Under the pieces are notes generated by a model. The model was not told the DNA's origin, searched no databases, and was given only the letters and a program-made list of their open reading frames with translations. DNA of 64,000 bases from Oscillospiraceae bacterium. GTDB lineage: Bacteria; Bacillota; Clostridia; Oscillospirales; Ruminococcaceae. The position numbers and the translations under genes were made by a program. Shown here piece after piece: positions 1 through 9,262 of this stretch. Location of the stretch: contig JAFWDH010000018.1 of NCBI GenBank assembly GCA_017513135.1, positions 1-64,000 of the forward strand, read 5' to 3'. Position 1 is the stretch's first letter, and each line of letters begins with the position of its first letter.

Positions 1-210
1 AAGTCCCATTCCGGCGCTCATCATCAGATCGCCCATGGTCTTAGGATCATCCTCTTCGATGGAGGATTTTACTTTCTGATAGCCCTTGCGGACCGTCACG
101 CCGTGGTCGCCGTCTCCGACGAACGCGTCCAGAGAGCAGAGTTCCGTCTCTCTCTCGATGATCATGTCTGCTCCGGCAAATACCGCTCTTCTAAGATCTT
201 CCAATACCAT
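1..210 (-). CDS. dhaL: dihydroxyacetone kinase-type subunit DhaL, partial
   Basis: N-terminal 70 residues of a DhaL-family ADP-binding subunit; the rest lies beyond the left edge. DhaL-type proteins carry the nucleotide that phosphorylates the keto sugar held by DhaK. The sequence shows the family signature DAFVGDGDHG, with D28, D33 and D35 as the expected Mg-nucleotide ligands. The ATG at 210 is preceded by GAGAGG. It lies 41 bases downstream of dhaK on the same strand, so the two are co-transcribed. Whether the phosphate donor is ATP or a phosphotransfer protein cannot be told because the C-terminus and any dhaM are outside the window. Confidence 0.9.
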   Translation of the reverse strand, partial: MVLEDLRRAVFAGADMIIERETELCSLDAFVGDGDHGVTVRKGYQKVKSSIEEDDPKTMGDLMMSAGMGL

Positions 211-251
211 AGCTACTACCTCTCTTTTTTATCTCATTATTTGTTACTGAA

Positions 252-1271
252 TCAGTCTTCCGGATAGAGTCCCTTGGGAAGCGGGGTGGTCATCCACTTC
301 TTGATCTCATCGTCCGGCTGTCCGATAGCGACGACGAAGCCGCCGAGTTCCTGCGTTCCGGCATTGCGGACGCTGTGTCTCCAGATCTTGTATCCGCAAT
401 CATAGACCAGATACTCATAGATATCCTTGTAGAGGATATCCAGCTCTGTCCAGGTCATCCCGCCAAGGCCGCCGAGGCTGATGGCTATATCCGATCCGGA
501 GGGGATAGGCATATCATCGAGAAGGATATTGCACACTATCCTTGCAAGTTCACGGCTGCGGGGCAGCTTGATGCGCTTGCCGCTGGATTCGCCGTGGACG
601 CCGATGCCCATCTCGATCTCGTCTTCCGGCATGTCTCCCATGATGGGAAGTCCCGATACGGGGTGGATGGCGGGTCTGATACCGACCCCGAAAGACCTCT
701 GGCGGTCATTGCACTTCTTGGCCATCCTGAGGATCTCTTCCACGCTCTCACCGCACTCCGCCATGATCGCTGTTGTATTGAAGACTCCGCCGTTTCCGCG
801 GCGCTCGTCCTCATGGCCTTTAGGAGCAGACGCGACGTCGTTTCCGCCGATGCTCATATAGACCTTGGTGATTCCGTTAGCTTCGCAGAGCTGCTTGCAC
901 AGTGTGGCGTTCAGCACATCTCCTGCGTGTCTGGCTACGTTCATGATGATGGGGCTGCCGTCATCGATCTCCTGGATAGCCCTGAACATCTGGCGTGCCG
1001 AGGGAGCGGCAAACACGTCCCCTTGAGTGGCGGCATCAAATCCACCCGGTCTTATCATGACTCCGGGAGGGCCCTCATGTCCGGCGCCGCCGCCGGCTGT
1101 CAGCTTGACCAGTCCCTTCGGTTTCTTGTACTTGTCAGTTCTGACTGTGATCCTGGAGTTCGGGAGCAGTCTCGAATACTTATCGGAGTCGGGGGCAGCG
1201 ATCAGTCTGCTGCCGGCTATAGCCTCATCGACAAGAGTATCGAGATCGTTGTAAAGTTTCTTGATAAACAT
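252..1271 (-). CDS. dhaK: dihydroxyacetone kinase-type subunit DhaK (keto-sugar binding)
   Basis: A 339-residue DhaK-family protein that should bind a short keto sugar covalently for phosphorylation. Seen: GGGAGHE with H65, AGD with D118, and VHGE with H226, matching the His/Asp/His active-site set of E. coli DhaK. The loop after GHE differs from the family: the usual PAHxGYxG is replaced by GPPGVMIRP, so the substrate may not be dihydroxyacetone; a C4 keto sugar is one possibility. The start at 1271 is chosen over an upstream Met at 1304 because GGAGATGAACGAAAG directly precedes this ATG. It is the first gene of a dhaK-dhaL operon. Confidence 0.85.
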   Translation of the reverse strand: MFIKKLYNDLDTLVDEAIAGSRLIAAPDSDKYSRLLPNSRITVRTDKYKKPKGLVKLTAGGGAGHEGPPGVMIRPGGFDAATQGDVFAAPSARQMFRAIQEIDDGSPIIMNVARHAGDVLNATLCKQLCEANGITKVYMSIGGNDVASAPKGHEDERRGNGGVFNTTAIMAECGESVEEILRMAKKCNDRQRSFGVGIRPAIHPVSGLPIMGDMPEDEIEMGIGVHGESSGKRIKLPRSRELARIVCNILLDDMPIPSGSDIAISLGGLGGMTWTELDILYKDIYEYLVYDCGYKIWRHSVRNAGTQELGGFVVAIGQPDDEIKKWMTTPLPKGLYPED

Positions 1272-1328
1272 CTTTCGTTCATCTCCTGTACTGTTGTTAT
1301 GCAATTTGCCGACTATTTATAAATTTAC

Positions 1329-1356
1329 CATATATGAATTTAAGAATAAAGGACAA
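1329..1356 (-). promoter_or_regulatory. candidate promoter of dhaK-dhaL
   Basis: Reading the minus strand, TTGTCC (1351-1356), a 16-base spacer and TATATG (1329-1334) lie about 60 bases upstream of the dhaK start. An imperfect inverted repeat, TGTCAT (1358-1363) and ATGACA (1372-1377), abuts the -35 box and could be an operator. The remaining bases up to 1465 show nothing else. Confidence 0.4.
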
Positions 1357-1465
1357 CTGTCATCTCCCTTTATGACAAGTTTTCGTAATTATTTTGTTCA
1401 TTTTTCAACCTCAGGAGGTCACGCTCCCGACTCTTCCGGGCGCCGCATCCCGCCTTATCTGCAAC

Positions 1466-1492
1466 AAAAAAAGGACCGGCATGAGCCGATCC
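1466..1492 (-). terminator. intrinsic terminator of rpmE
   Basis: On the minus strand, GGATCGGC and GCCGGTCC form an 8-pair stem (one G-U pair) with a 4-base loop, followed by seven T. It lies 17 bases after the rpmE stop. Confidence 0.85.
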
Positions 1493-1508
1493 TTTTCTCT
1501 GAGACTTT

Positions 1509-1718
1509 TCAGTCCTTCTTGCCGAGATTATAGCGTTTGTTAAAGCGATCAACGCGTCCACCTGTATCGACGAGCTTCTGCTTGCCGGTATAGAAAGGGT
1601 GGCACTTGGAACAAATTTCCACGCGAATATCCTTGCGAGTCGAACGGGTATGGATTACCTCGCCGCATGCGCACGTGATCGTTGTGTCAACGTACTCGGG
1701 ATGAATGCCTTCCTTCAA
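1509..1718 (-). CDS. rpmE: 50S ribosomal protein L31, zinc-binding form
   Basis: A 69-residue bacterial L31 of the large ribosomal subunit. C16, C18, C36 and C39 form the zinc site (CxC ... CxxC), so this is the C+ form rather than the zinc-free paralogue made under zinc starvation. The start is a TTG at 1718, supported by GAGGTG seven bases upstream; no in-frame ATG lies nearby. The gene is monocistronic, with its own promoter and terminator. Confidence 0.96.
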   Translation of the reverse strand: MKEGIHPEYVDTTITCACGEVIHTRSTRKDIRVEICSKCHPFYTGKQKLVDTGGRVDRFNKRYNLGKKD

Positions 1719-1774
1719 CTAATGTCACCTCTTTTTCTTGTAATAATATGGTGAGCTGAGCAGTCAGCCTTGAA

Positions 1775-1803
1775 ATAATATCACACTGTTTTTCCCTTTG
1801 CAA
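1775..1803 (-). promoter_or_regulatory. promoter of rpmE
   Basis: Minus strand: TTGCAA (1798-1803), 17-base spacer, TATTAT (1775-1780) preceded by TGA (extended -10). It sits between the pgcA stop at 1813 and rpmE. No terminator separates pgcA from rpmE, so some read-through is possible. Confidence 0.65.
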
Positions 1804-1812
1804 TAACTATTT

Positions 1813-3528
1813 TCACAGTCCTGCGGCTGCTCTGATCGAGCTCTCAAGTTCCTCTGCAAGAGCATCGGACTTTTCAGCGGAATCCTCCTTTGCGGAAATG
1901 TATAGTTTCATTTTGGGCTCAGTTCCCGACGGCCTCACGATGACCTTAGCTCCGTTTTCAAGAGTATAGAGCAGCACATCCGATGTCGGAAGATCGATGT
2001 GCGTCACTGTTCCGTCCTCTGCTGTATGCTCATGCTTCATGATGTCGTCTGTCTCTGTGACCCTGAATCCCGCCAGTTCTCTGGGGGGATCCTTCCTGAG
2101 ACGCTCGGTAACGGCCTTCATCTCTGCGGAACCGTCAGCCCCGGGGAATGCGATATTGGCCACTTTGTGTCTGTAGAATCCGTATTTCTCATAGAGCGAA
2201 TCGAGCACCTCGAGCGGAGTCGTTTTCTTTGACTTGTAGTAGCTTGTCAGCTCGCAAAGGATCATGGAGGCATAGACGCCGTCCTTGTCTCTTACGAAGC
2301 TGCCTCCGAGATAGCCACAGCTCTCTTCAAATCCGAACACGAACCTGTCCTGTTCGCCCGCCTGCTCGAGCAGCAGTATCTGCTCGCCGATGTATTTGAA
2401 TCCGGTCAGGACCACTCTCATCTCCACACCGTAGTTCGCCGCTATCTCGTCAGCCATGGAGGAAGAGACGATGCTTCTGACTGCAACAGCGTTCTCCGGA
2501 AGCGTTCCGTTCTCCGAAGCTCCGCGAAGCACGTAGTCGAGCATGAGTATTCCTGCTTCATTTCCTGTAAGGCTCCTGAAAGATCCGTCCTTTTCCGGGA
2601 AAGCAACGCCTACTCTGTCGGCATCGGGATCTGTCGCGATGAAGATATCGGGTTTCACCTGGCTGCAGAGTTCCAGGCCCAGTTTTCTTGCCTCTTCCGT
2701 TTCCGGGTTCGGATAAGGGCATGTCGGGAAATTGCCGTCCGGCATCTCCTGTTCGGGCACGACCGTCACCTTCGTATATCCGCACATCTCGAGGACCCTG
2801 CGCACAGGCTCGTTTCCGGCTCCGTTGAGCGGAGTGTACACGACAGAGATATTGTTCTTCCTGAGCGGTATCTCGGGATTTACACGGCATGTCATCAGGT
2901 CGCTGTAATAGGACTCGCACACCTTTTTGCCGATATACTCAATGAGACCGTCCGCAACGGCTTTGTCGAAATCAGCATTCTTTATTCCGGAGAAATAATC
3001 ATGCTTTTCAATCCTTCTAAGCACTGCATTTGCGTCATCATCAGTCATCTGACATCCGTCAGATCCGTAAACTTTGTAGCCGTTATACTGGGATGGATTG
3101 TGGCTGGCGGTGATCATCACGCCGGCCTGGCATTTGAGGTACCTTACGGCATAGGAGAGCATCGGGACAGGCATAAGCCTGCTGTAGATATAAGCTTTGA
3201 TCCCGTTGGCTGCCAGGATAGAGGCAGTTTCCCTCGCGAATTCCTCGCTCATGATCCTGCTGTCATATGAAACGGCAACAGATCCGCCGCCGAAAACCTC
3301 ATTGATATAATCCGCAAGGCCCTGTGTGGCTCTTCCCACGGAGTAGATGTTCATCCGGTCGGTTCCCGCCGCCAATATTCCTCTCATTCCGGCTGTGCCG
3401 AAGGAGAGGTGCTGGGAGAACCTCCCTCTTATCTCCTCGTCGTTCCCCTCGATTCCCTTGAGATCTTCAAGAAGTCCGACCTCTTTCACATTTTCCAGCC
3501 ATCTTCTGTATTCGGCAAAAGCGTCCAT
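1813..3528 (-). CDS. pgcA: phosphoglucomutase (alpha-D-phosphohexomutase family)
   Basis: A 571-residue cytoplasmic enzyme interconverting glucose-6-phosphate and glucose-1-phosphate. All four family loops are visible: the phosphoserine loop TASHNP (S142), the metal loop DPDADR (D300, D302, D304), the sugar-specificity loop GFEESCGY, and the phosphate-binding loop RPSGTEPK. Start at 3528 is chosen because GGAGG lies five bases upstream; the open frame runs on to 3627 but without a ribosome site. Its product feeds the glycogen operon 1.5 kb away, which supports a glucose role over a phosphomannose one. Confidence 0.92.
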   Translation of the reverse strand: MDAFAEYRRWLENVKEVGLLEDLKGIEGNDEEIRGRFSQHLSFGTAGMRGILAAGTDRMNIYSVGRATQGLADYINEVFGGGSVAVSYDSRIMSEEFARETASILAANGIKAYIYSRLMPVPMLSYAVRYLKCQAGVMITASHNPSQYNGYKVYGSDGCQMTDDDANAVLRRIEKHDYFSGIKNADFDKAVADGLIEYIGKKVCESYYSDLMTCRVNPEIPLRKNNISVVYTPLNGAGNEPVRRVLEMCGYTKVTVVPEQEMPDGNFPTCPYPNPETEEARKLGLELCSQVKPDIFIATDPDADRVGVAFPEKDGSFRSLTGNEAGILMLDYVLRGASENGTLPENAVAVRSIVSSSMADEIAANYGVEMRVVLTGFKYIGEQILLLEQAGEQDRFVFGFEESCGYLGGSFVRDKDGVYASMILCELTSYYKSKKTTPLEVLDSLYEKYGFYRHKVANIAFPGADGSAEMKAVTERLRKDPPRELAGFRVTETDDIMKHEHTAEDGTVTHIDLPTSDVLLYTLENGAKVIVRPSGTEPKMKLYISAKEDSAEKSDALAEELESSIRAAAGL

Positions 3529-3629
3529 CATATCCTCCAAATCAAATAATCTATAGATAAATCCGTTTATACCGCGTCCTTGTAATATATCACTATTAAT
3601 ATACAACAAACGGGCCGTCAACTCCATCA

Positions 3630-3653
3630 GAAAAAGGCCCTTTCAGGCCTTTT
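3630..3653 (-). terminator. terminator of the sigma/anti-sigma operon
   Basis: Minus strand: AAAGGCC and GGCCTTT stem with a 6-base loop followed by TTC-rich sequence, starting right after the anti-sigma stop codon. Confidence 0.7.
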
Positions 3654-3655
3654 CC

Positions 3656-4291
3656 CTACTCTGTCACCGTTACCCTTATGATGTAAACCGCCGATCCGTC
3701 CCGCATGAGGTATATTTCCGCCGTACCCGGAGAAACTCCCTCTATCGTGATCAGGGTGCTGCCGTCATCGGCTTCCGACATCTCGGCTGCGCACACCTTC
3801 GCATCTCCGCTGCGATGATCTTCAACGATCCCGTCATAACCTGCAGACAGGGCAAGGTGTATGCTCTCGCCTTTCATTATCTCGATATCTTCAGATGCAG
3901 TAATAACAGCGCCGTTCGTCTGGCTGCTCTGAGCGCTGTAGGAGGAAGGAATTCCGTCATCGGATACCTCCTCTTTGTTTCCTTCGCCGGCGATGACGTT
4001 TTCCGAAACATCGTATGATGCAGAACCGTATCCGTCATCAGCTTTTTTCGCGCCGCTTCCGAAAATGACGGAGGATGCCCTGACTGCTCCGAAACCTATC
4101 GCCAGGATCAGCACGGCTGCCACGGCATTCCTGAAATAAACATATATCGGCGTCTTCCTTTCATGGGAACTCTCCCTGAGCTTTTCCGCGACCGCATCCG
4201 GGGAGAGCGACTCGGGCGTGTCGATAAGAGGCATTGCTCTGCGCAGCCTCTCCTCCATATCCGTTAATGCAGCTTTGTTATCGTCTGTCAT
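3656..4291 (-). CDS. putative membrane anti-sigma factor
   Basis: A 211-residue protein with a charged cytoplasmic N-terminus (residues 1-48), one membrane span (about 55-72), and an exported, acidic and serine-rich C-terminus ending in a short beta-rich module (GVSPGTAEIYLMRDG) reminiscent of bacterial Ig-like domains. I do not recognise a named family. The anti-sigma role is inferred from topology and from its 14-base overlap with the ECF sigma gene upstream. Start at 4291 is set by GGGGAGGG seven bases upstream. Confidence 0.65.
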   Translation of the reverse strand: MTDDNKAALTDMEERLRRAMPLIDTPESLSPDAVAEKLRESSHERKTPIYVYFRNAVAAVLILAIGFGAVRASSVIFGSGAKKADDGYGSASYDVSENVIAGEGNKEEVSDDGIPSSYSAQSSQTNGAVITASEDIEIMKGESIHLALSAGYDGIVEDHRSGDAKVCAAEMSEADDGSTLITIEGVSPGTAEIYLMRDGSAVYIIRVTVTE

Positions 4292-4796
4292 ACTGTCCCT
4301 CCCCAAGCATCCTGCGAAGCTTCTCAAGCGCCCTGACTTTTCTTGATCTCACGGTATTCGGATTCATCCCGAGCATTCCAGCTATCTCATCGGATCTGTA
4401 GCCTCCGAGAATATCGAGCACCAAGATGGATCTGTCCTGCTGCGGCAGTTCCGCGAGAGCCTGGCGCAATGCCACCGCCTCATCTCTGTCCCCTTTATCG
4501 GATGATATAAGATCGGGCTGCAGTTCCAGATCTTCGCCGATGTAGCTCTTTCTGCGCCGCTTTATCTTGTTCATAAGGATGCGGAAGATCCACCCCTCGA
4601 ATGCAGCGGGTTCCCTCAATGACCTGATCTCTGAAAACGCATCGGTCACTGTCTCCATCACGATGTCTTCCGCATCCTCTTTTCTCCCGAGCATATAGAA
4701 AGCGGTGGAGTACAGTTTGGAGGATACGGTCTCATAAAGCGACGCGAATGCGTCTGCGTCGCCTTCTTTTGCTCTTCTGCAAAGTTCAGGGTCCAA
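4278..4796 (-). CDS. ECF-family RNA polymerase sigma factor (sigma-70 family)
   Basis: A 172-residue sigma factor with only regions 2 and 4. Region 2 is at about residues 8-75 (EDAEDIVMETVTDAF, FEGWIFRILMNKIKRR); region 4 is at about 108-165, with a helix-turn-helix in RSDEIAGMLGMNPNTVRSRK. Start is a TTG at 4796, with GGAGGG seven bases upstream. The overlap with the anti-sigma gene implies translational coupling and control by the membrane partner. Target promoters are not evident in the window. Confidence 0.9.
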   Translation of the reverse strand: MDPELCRRAKEGDADAFASLYETVSSKLYSTAFYMLGRKEDAEDIVMETVTDAFSEIRSLREPAAFEGWIFRILMNKIKRRRKSYIGEDLELQPDLISSDKGDRDEAVALRQALAELPQQDRSILVLDILGGYRSDEIAGMLGMNPNTVRSRKVRALEKLRRMLGEGQYDRR

Positions 4797-4870
4797 TGGA
4801 ATCCCTCCGTCATGAGATAAGTGTCTTCCGGGAGCAGTTTTGATGCACCATCAGAACGGCTGCCGGAAAA

Positions 4871-4899
4871 AATATATCATATCGCTTTAAACTCAACAA
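4871..4899 (-). promoter_or_regulatory. candidate promoter of the sigma/anti-sigma operon
   Basis: Minus strand: TTGTTG (4894-4899), 17-base spacer, TATATT (4871-4876) preceded by TGA. This resembles a housekeeping promoter; I do not see the AAC-type -35 typical of ECF autoregulation. Confidence 0.45.
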
Positions 4900-4955
4900 A
4901 TTCCGCGACCCAGCCGCTGTTCCGTCAGCATATCACTGAGCCGTCTTACGAAGCG

Positions 4956-4984
4956 CAAATTGTTTTGTGAATTTCCACAATTTG
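4956..4984. promoter_or_regulatory. inverted repeat upstream of glgB, candidate operator
   Basis: CAAATTGT (4956-4963) and ACAATTTG (4977-4984) are perfect 8-base inverted arms 13 bases apart. The right arm ends exactly where the glgB -35 box begins, the usual place for an activator or repressor site. Confidence 0.5.
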
Positions 4985-5013
4985 TTGAAAACATCACCCT
5001 TAGTTGTTATTAT
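4985..5013 (+). promoter_or_regulatory. promoter of the glgBCDA operon
   Basis: TTGAAA (4985-4990), 17-base spacer, TATTAT (5008-5013). The predicted start of transcription is near 5020, leaving a leader of about 20 bases with AGGAG ahead of the glgB ATG. Confidence 0.7.
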
Positions 5014-5040
5014 ACTTACATAAAAAGCGAGGAGTTGTAA

Positions 5041-6936
5041 ATGTCGAAAAGCAATAATCCCGCGGTGTTTTATTTTCATCAGGGAACCAACTATGAGAGT
5101 TACCGCTATTTCGGATCTCACCGCGACTTCCGCGACGGAAAAGAAGGGGCTGTATTCAGAGTTTGGGCTCCTCATGCCGCCTCGGTCCATGTGACCGGAA
5201 GCTTCAACGAGTGGAGCACTGATGCTTCACCTATGAACAAGATCAGTGACGGAGGAGTCTGGGAGTGTTTTATCCCGGGCGTTCTCCAGTTTGATTCTTA
5301 TAAATACTGCATAGTGACAGCAGACGGACGTGAGCTTTACAAAGCAGATCCTTTTTCCGTCCATGCGGAGACTGCTCCGGGAACCGCAAGCAAATTCTAC
5401 GATCTTACCGGCTATGAATGGAACGACAGTGAATGGCAGAACCGTGACTATGACCCTTCATTCAACCAGCCGATGAACATCTATGAGGTCCATCTCGGTT
5501 CCTGGAAAAGACACGATGACGGGTCAGTCCTCAGCTACAGGGATCTTGCCGATCAGCTCTCGGACTATGTGAGTGAGATGGGCTACACCCATATCGAGCT
5601 CATGCCCGTCTCTGAATACCCGTTTGACGGTTCCTGGGGATATCAGGTGACCGGGTACTTTGCCCCCACTTCAAGGTACGGGACGCCCCAGGACTTTATG
5701 TATTTCATAGACCGCATGCATCAGAAGAACATCGGCGTCATAATGGACTGGGTCCCCGCACACTTCCCGAAAGATGCCCACGGTCTCTGCGAGTTTGACG
5801 GCGGTTACTGCTATGAAGACAGCAACCCCCTTCGCATGGAACACAAGGAATGGGGAACCAGAGTATTCGATTTCGGGAAAACGGAGGTCCAGAGCTTTCT
5901 CGTTAGCAGTGCCGTCAACTGGCTGGACACATATCACCTGGACGGTCTGAGGGTTGACGCGGTAGCCTCGATGCTGTATCTCGATTATGATCGCAGGGAC
6001 GGTGAATGGGCTCCGAATGCCAAAGGCGGCAGGGAGAACCTTGAAGCGATCGCTTTCCTGCAGAAGCTCAACGAACAGATATTTGCCAGATTCCCGAATG
6101 CGATAATGGCTGCCGAGGAGTCCACTGCATGGCCGATGGTCACCAAACCCGTCTCTGTCGGAGGTCTCGGCTTCAATTACAAGTGGAATATGGGCTGGAT
6201 GAACGACTCCCTCAGTTACTGCGAGACAGATCCGTTCTTCCGCAAAGGTGTCCATAACAAACTCACGTTCTCAATGATGTATGCCTATTCAGAGAACTAT
6301 ATACTCCCCATCTCTCATGACGAAGTAGTTCACGGAAAGAGATCAATGATCGATAAGATGCCCGGGGATTACGATCAGAAGTTTGCAAATCTGAGGGCAT
6401 TTTATGCCTATATGTTCGCTCATCCCGGAAAAAAACTCACTTTCATGGGAAATGAATTCGCGCAGTTCATCGAATGGCGCTATGCAGAAGGTCTGGACTG
6501 GCTCCTTCTTGACTATGACAAGCACCGCCGGTTCCGTTCATTCATGAAAGAGCTCTTTAATATATACAGATCCGTGTCGGCATTCTGGGACCAGGATGAC
6601 AGCTGGGACGGGTTTCAGTGGATAAATGCTGACGATGCCGAGCGCAACTGTCTGTCGTTCATCAGATACGCAAGTGACGGTTCCGCCGTCGTAGTGCTGT
6701 GCAACTTTGCCCCGGTGGAGAGAAAATACTACCGCCTCGGAGTGCCGTACAAGGGCAGCTACCGGATCATCCTGAACTCGCAGAGCGCAGATTTCGGCGG
6801 CAGCATAAAGCCCGGAGTACTGTCATATAAATCGGACGAAACACCGTGCAACGGTTTCGATAATTCAGTCTGTGTAGATCTGCCGCCAATGTCGGCAATC
6901 TACCTGGAAGCAAACAACAGGAGGATCCTCAAATGA
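5041..6936 (+). CDS. glgB: 1,4-alpha-glucan branching enzyme
   Basis: A 631-residue GH13 enzyme that cuts alpha-1,4 glucan chains and re-joins them as alpha-1,6 branches. N-terminal CBM48-type module (about 35-120) followed by the catalytic barrel. Conserved GH13 regions: DWVPAHF (D236), GLRVDAVAS (nucleophile D306), AAEEST (acid/base E359) and [12 protein letters not shown] (H426, D427). The shorter N-terminus compared with E. coli GlgB fits the Bacillota type. AGGAG precedes the ATG. First gene of glgB-glgC-glgD-glgA; its last bases overlap glgC (ATGA). Confidence 0.97.
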   Translation: MSKSNNPAVFYFHQGTNYESYRYFGSHRDFRDGKEGAVFRVWAPHAASVHVTGSFNEWSTDASPMNKISDGGVWECFIPGVLQFDSYKYCIVTADGRELYKADPFSVHAETAPGTASKFYDLTGYEWNDSEWQNRDYDPSFNQPMNIYEVHLGSWKRHDDGSVLSYRDLADQLSDYVSEMGYTHIELMPVSEYPFDGSWGYQVTGYFAPTSRYGTPQDFMYFIDRMHQKNIGVIMDWVPAHFPKDAHGLCEFDGGYCYEDSNPLRMEHKEWGTRVFDFGKTEVQSFLVSSAVNWLDTYHLDGLRVDAVASMLYLDYDRRDGEWAPNAKGGRENLEAIAFLQKLNEQIFARFPNAIMAAEESTAWPMVTKPVSVGGLGFNYKWNMGWMNDSLSYCETDPFFRKGVHNKLTFSMMYAYSENYILPISHDEVVHGKRSMIDKMPGDYDQKFANLRAFYAYMFAHPGKKLTFMGNEFAQFIEWRYAEGLDWLLLDYDKHRRFRSFMKELFNIYRSVSAFWDQDDSWDGFQWINADDAERNCLSFIRYASDGSAVVVLCNFAPVERKYYRLGVPYKGSYRIILNSQSADFGGSIKPGVLSYKSDETPCNGFDNSVCVDLPPMSAIYLEANNRRILK

Positions 6937-8147
6937 AAGAATGCGTTGCGATGCTTCTTGCGGGAGGACAGGGCAGCCGCCTTTATGCTCTCACCCAGAA
7001 CATCGCCAAGCCGGCAGTCCCCTACGGAGGAAAGTACCGCATCATCGATTTTCCTCTCTCAAACTGCACTAACTCAGGCATCGACACAGTAGGTGTCCTG
7101 ACGCAGTATCAGCCACTGGAACTCAACGAGTATATCGGAAACGGCAGGCCGTGGGATCTCGACCGTCTGGACGGAGGCGTTCACGTCCTTCCGCCCTATC
7201 AGAAATCCAGCGGCAGCGACTGGTATCTCGGAACAGCCAACGCGATCTGTCAGAACATACGCTTTATCGACAGGTATGATCCCCAGTATGTCCTCATCCT
7301 TTCCGGAGACCACATCTACAAGATGGATTACCGCCGCATGCTCGACGTGCACAAGGCATCCCACGCAGACTGCACGATCTCCGTAATGAAGGTCCCGATG
7401 GAGGAAGCCTCCAGATTCGGAATAATGAACGCAGACGAGAATGATATCATCTACGAGTTCGAAGAAAAGCCGAAGAATCCCAAGAGCGATCTCGCTTCCA
7501 TGGGCATCTATATATTCAGCTGGGATGTTCTCAGAGAGTATCTGCTGAAAGATGACGCCGATCCTGACAGCGAACATGACTTCGGCAAGAACGTCATACC
7601 AGCCATCCTGAACGACGGAAAGAGACTCAAGGCATACCGCTTTGAGGGCTACTGGAAGGATGTCGGGACCATAGCCAGTCTATGGGATGCTAATATGGAT
7701 CTGCTCAACCCCAGCCGTCCCTTCGACGTATGGGCAAAGGAGAACAGGATCTATTCCAGGCCCCAGTCCCTCCCCCCTCACTTTATCGCGGAAGGGGCAA
7801 AGGTCGAGAATTCACTCATCACAGAGGGCAGTCAGGTCTTCGGTGAGGTCGAGAGCTCCGTTCTGTTCGGTGGAGCGTATGTAGAAGAAGGAGCCGAGGT
7901 CTCGTTCAGTCTTCTTCTCCCCGGCGCCAGGGTCAAGAAGGGCGCCAAGGTGAGGTACTCCATCATCGCTGAGAACAGCGTTGTCGGAGAAGGAGCCAGC
8001 GTCGGCGCGAGCCCTGAGGAATTCAGCCAGATAGATGACTGGGGCATTGCCGTAGTAGGGCCGGGACTTAAGGTCGGCAGGAATGCCGATATCAAGGCCA
8101 ACGCGATGATATACGACGACGTACAGGAGGGAGAAGTGAAATGCTGA
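6933..8147 (+). CDS. glgC: glucose-1-phosphate adenylyltransferase, catalytic subunit
   Basis: A 404-residue enzyme making ADP-glucose from glucose-1-phosphate and ATP, the committed step of glycogen synthesis. The nucleotidyltransferase motif GGQGSRL (11-17) with K26 is intact, as are GDHIYKMDY and FEEKPKNP; the C-terminal third is a left-handed beta-helix of hexapeptide type. AGGAGG precedes the ATG, which overlaps the glgB stop. It probably forms hetero-oligomers with GlgD encoded next. Confidence 0.97.
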   Translation: MKECVAMLLAGGQGSRLYALTQNIAKPAVPYGGKYRIIDFPLSNCTNSGIDTVGVLTQYQPLELNEYIGNGRPWDLDRLDGGVHVLPPYQKSSGSDWYLGTANAICQNIRFIDRYDPQYVLILSGDHIYKMDYRRMLDVHKASHADCTISVMKVPMEEASRFGIMNADENDIIYEFEEKPKNPKSDLASMGIYIFSWDVLREYLLKDDADPDSEHDFGKNVIPAILNDGKRLKAYRFEGYWKDVGTIASLWDANMDLLNPSRPFDVWAKENRIYSRPQSLPPHFIAEGAKVENSLITEGSQVFGEVESSVLFGGAYVEEGAEVSFSLLLPGARVKKGAKVRYSIIAENSVVGEGASVGASPEEFSQIDDWGIAVVGPGLKVGRNADIKANAMIYDDVQEGEVKC

Positions 8148-9262
8148 CATATGACACTCTCGGCATCATATTTGCCAATATGCACGAACGCTCTGTCATG
8201 GAAATGACTCAGGACCGCTCGATGGCGTCCCTCCCGTTCGGAGGCCGCTACCGTCTTGTTGACTTTGCGCTGTCATCGTTTGTCCACGCAGGCATTTCTC
8301 AGGTCGGCATCGTAACAAAGAACAATTATCAGAGCCTCGTCGACCATATCGGGACCGGAAGAGACTGGGACCTTGCGAGAAGGCGCGGAATCTCGATCCT
8401 CTCCCCGTATTCCTACACCAGTTCAGAAGGCAATATGGCTTTTCACGGCAGGATCGAGGCCATTTACGCATGCCGCGATTTCCTTCAGCACTCACTGAGC
8501 GAATATGTGGTCCTTGCCGACTCAGATCATGTGTGCTCTCCCGACATTACCGATATCGTCAATTTCCATATCGAATCAGGTGCTGATGTCACTATGGTCG
8601 TCAGGGACCCGGATCCGGATCCTGAGAACGTAGCCAACTCCGTTGCGGTAAGATGCGATGAGAGCGGCAGAATAAACGACATCATGTTCAACAGATACGA
8701 CAGCAGCTACTTCCAGAGCATGAACATCATGGTCGTCGGAAGGCTGAAGCTTCTTGAGCTCGTAGAGGAAGCAAGCGCTCATGCAAAAACACTGTTTGAG
8801 AGGGATATCCTTCTTGAGCGCCTGGGAGAACTTAAGGTGATGGCATACAGATACAAGGGTTATGTGCGCAGGATCACCGGACTCAAGAGCTACTACAAGA
8901 TCAGTCTGGAACTCACCGATCCCAGGATCTCGTCAGAGCTCTTCGGGAGCCAGACCATATACACAAAAGTCCATGACTCGCCTCCGGTACGCTACAGTAT
9001 CGGATGTGATGTAAAGAACAGCTTCGTTGCTGACGGCTGCACGATACAGGGAACGATCGAGAACTGTGTCCTTTTCCGTGATGTAGTCATCGAGAAAGGC
9101 GCCGTCGTCCGCAACAGCGTCATCATGCAGAATACACATGTCTGCGCCGGAGCTGAGCTCGACGGTGTCGTCACTGATAAAGACGTCACTATAACGGAAG
9201 GTAAAAAACTGTCCGGGGATGCCGATTATCCCCTCTATATCAAAAAGAGAAGTGTGGTGTGA
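8141..9262 (+). CDS. glgD: glucose-1-phosphate adenylyltransferase, regulatory subunit GlgD
   Basis: A 373-residue paralogue of GlgC. The catalytic GGxGxRL loop is lost ([13 protein letters not shown] at about 11-23), which is the known hallmark of GlgD; the rest of the transferase fold and the C-terminal beta-helix remain. In other Bacillota GlgD raises or tunes GlgC activity in a mixed oligomer. The gene overlaps glgC by 7 bases, with GGAGGG upstream. Confidence 0.95.
   Translation: MLTYDTLGIIFANMHERSVMEMTQDRSMASLPFGGRYRLVDFALSSFVHAGISQVGIVTKNNYQSLVDHIGTGRDWDLARRRGISILSPYSYTSSEGNMAFHGRIEAIYACRDFLQHSLSEYVVLADSDHVCSPDITDIVNFHIESGADVTMVVRDPDPDPENVANSVAVRCDESGRINDIMFNRYDSSYFQSMNIMVVGRLKLLELVEEASAHAKTLFERDILLERLGELKVMAYRYKGYVRRITGLKSYYKISLELTDPRISSELFGSQTIYTKVHDSPPVRYSIGCDVKNSFVADGCTIQGTIENCVLFRDVVIEKGAVVRNSVIMQNTHVCAGAELDGVVTDKDVTITEGKKLSGDADYPLYIKKRSVV

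Noticed and set aside
375..1322. Long open frame antisense to dhaK
   Set aside because: The opposite strand encodes a clear DhaK with family motifs and a ribosome site; this frame has no recognisable domain and no proper start signal.
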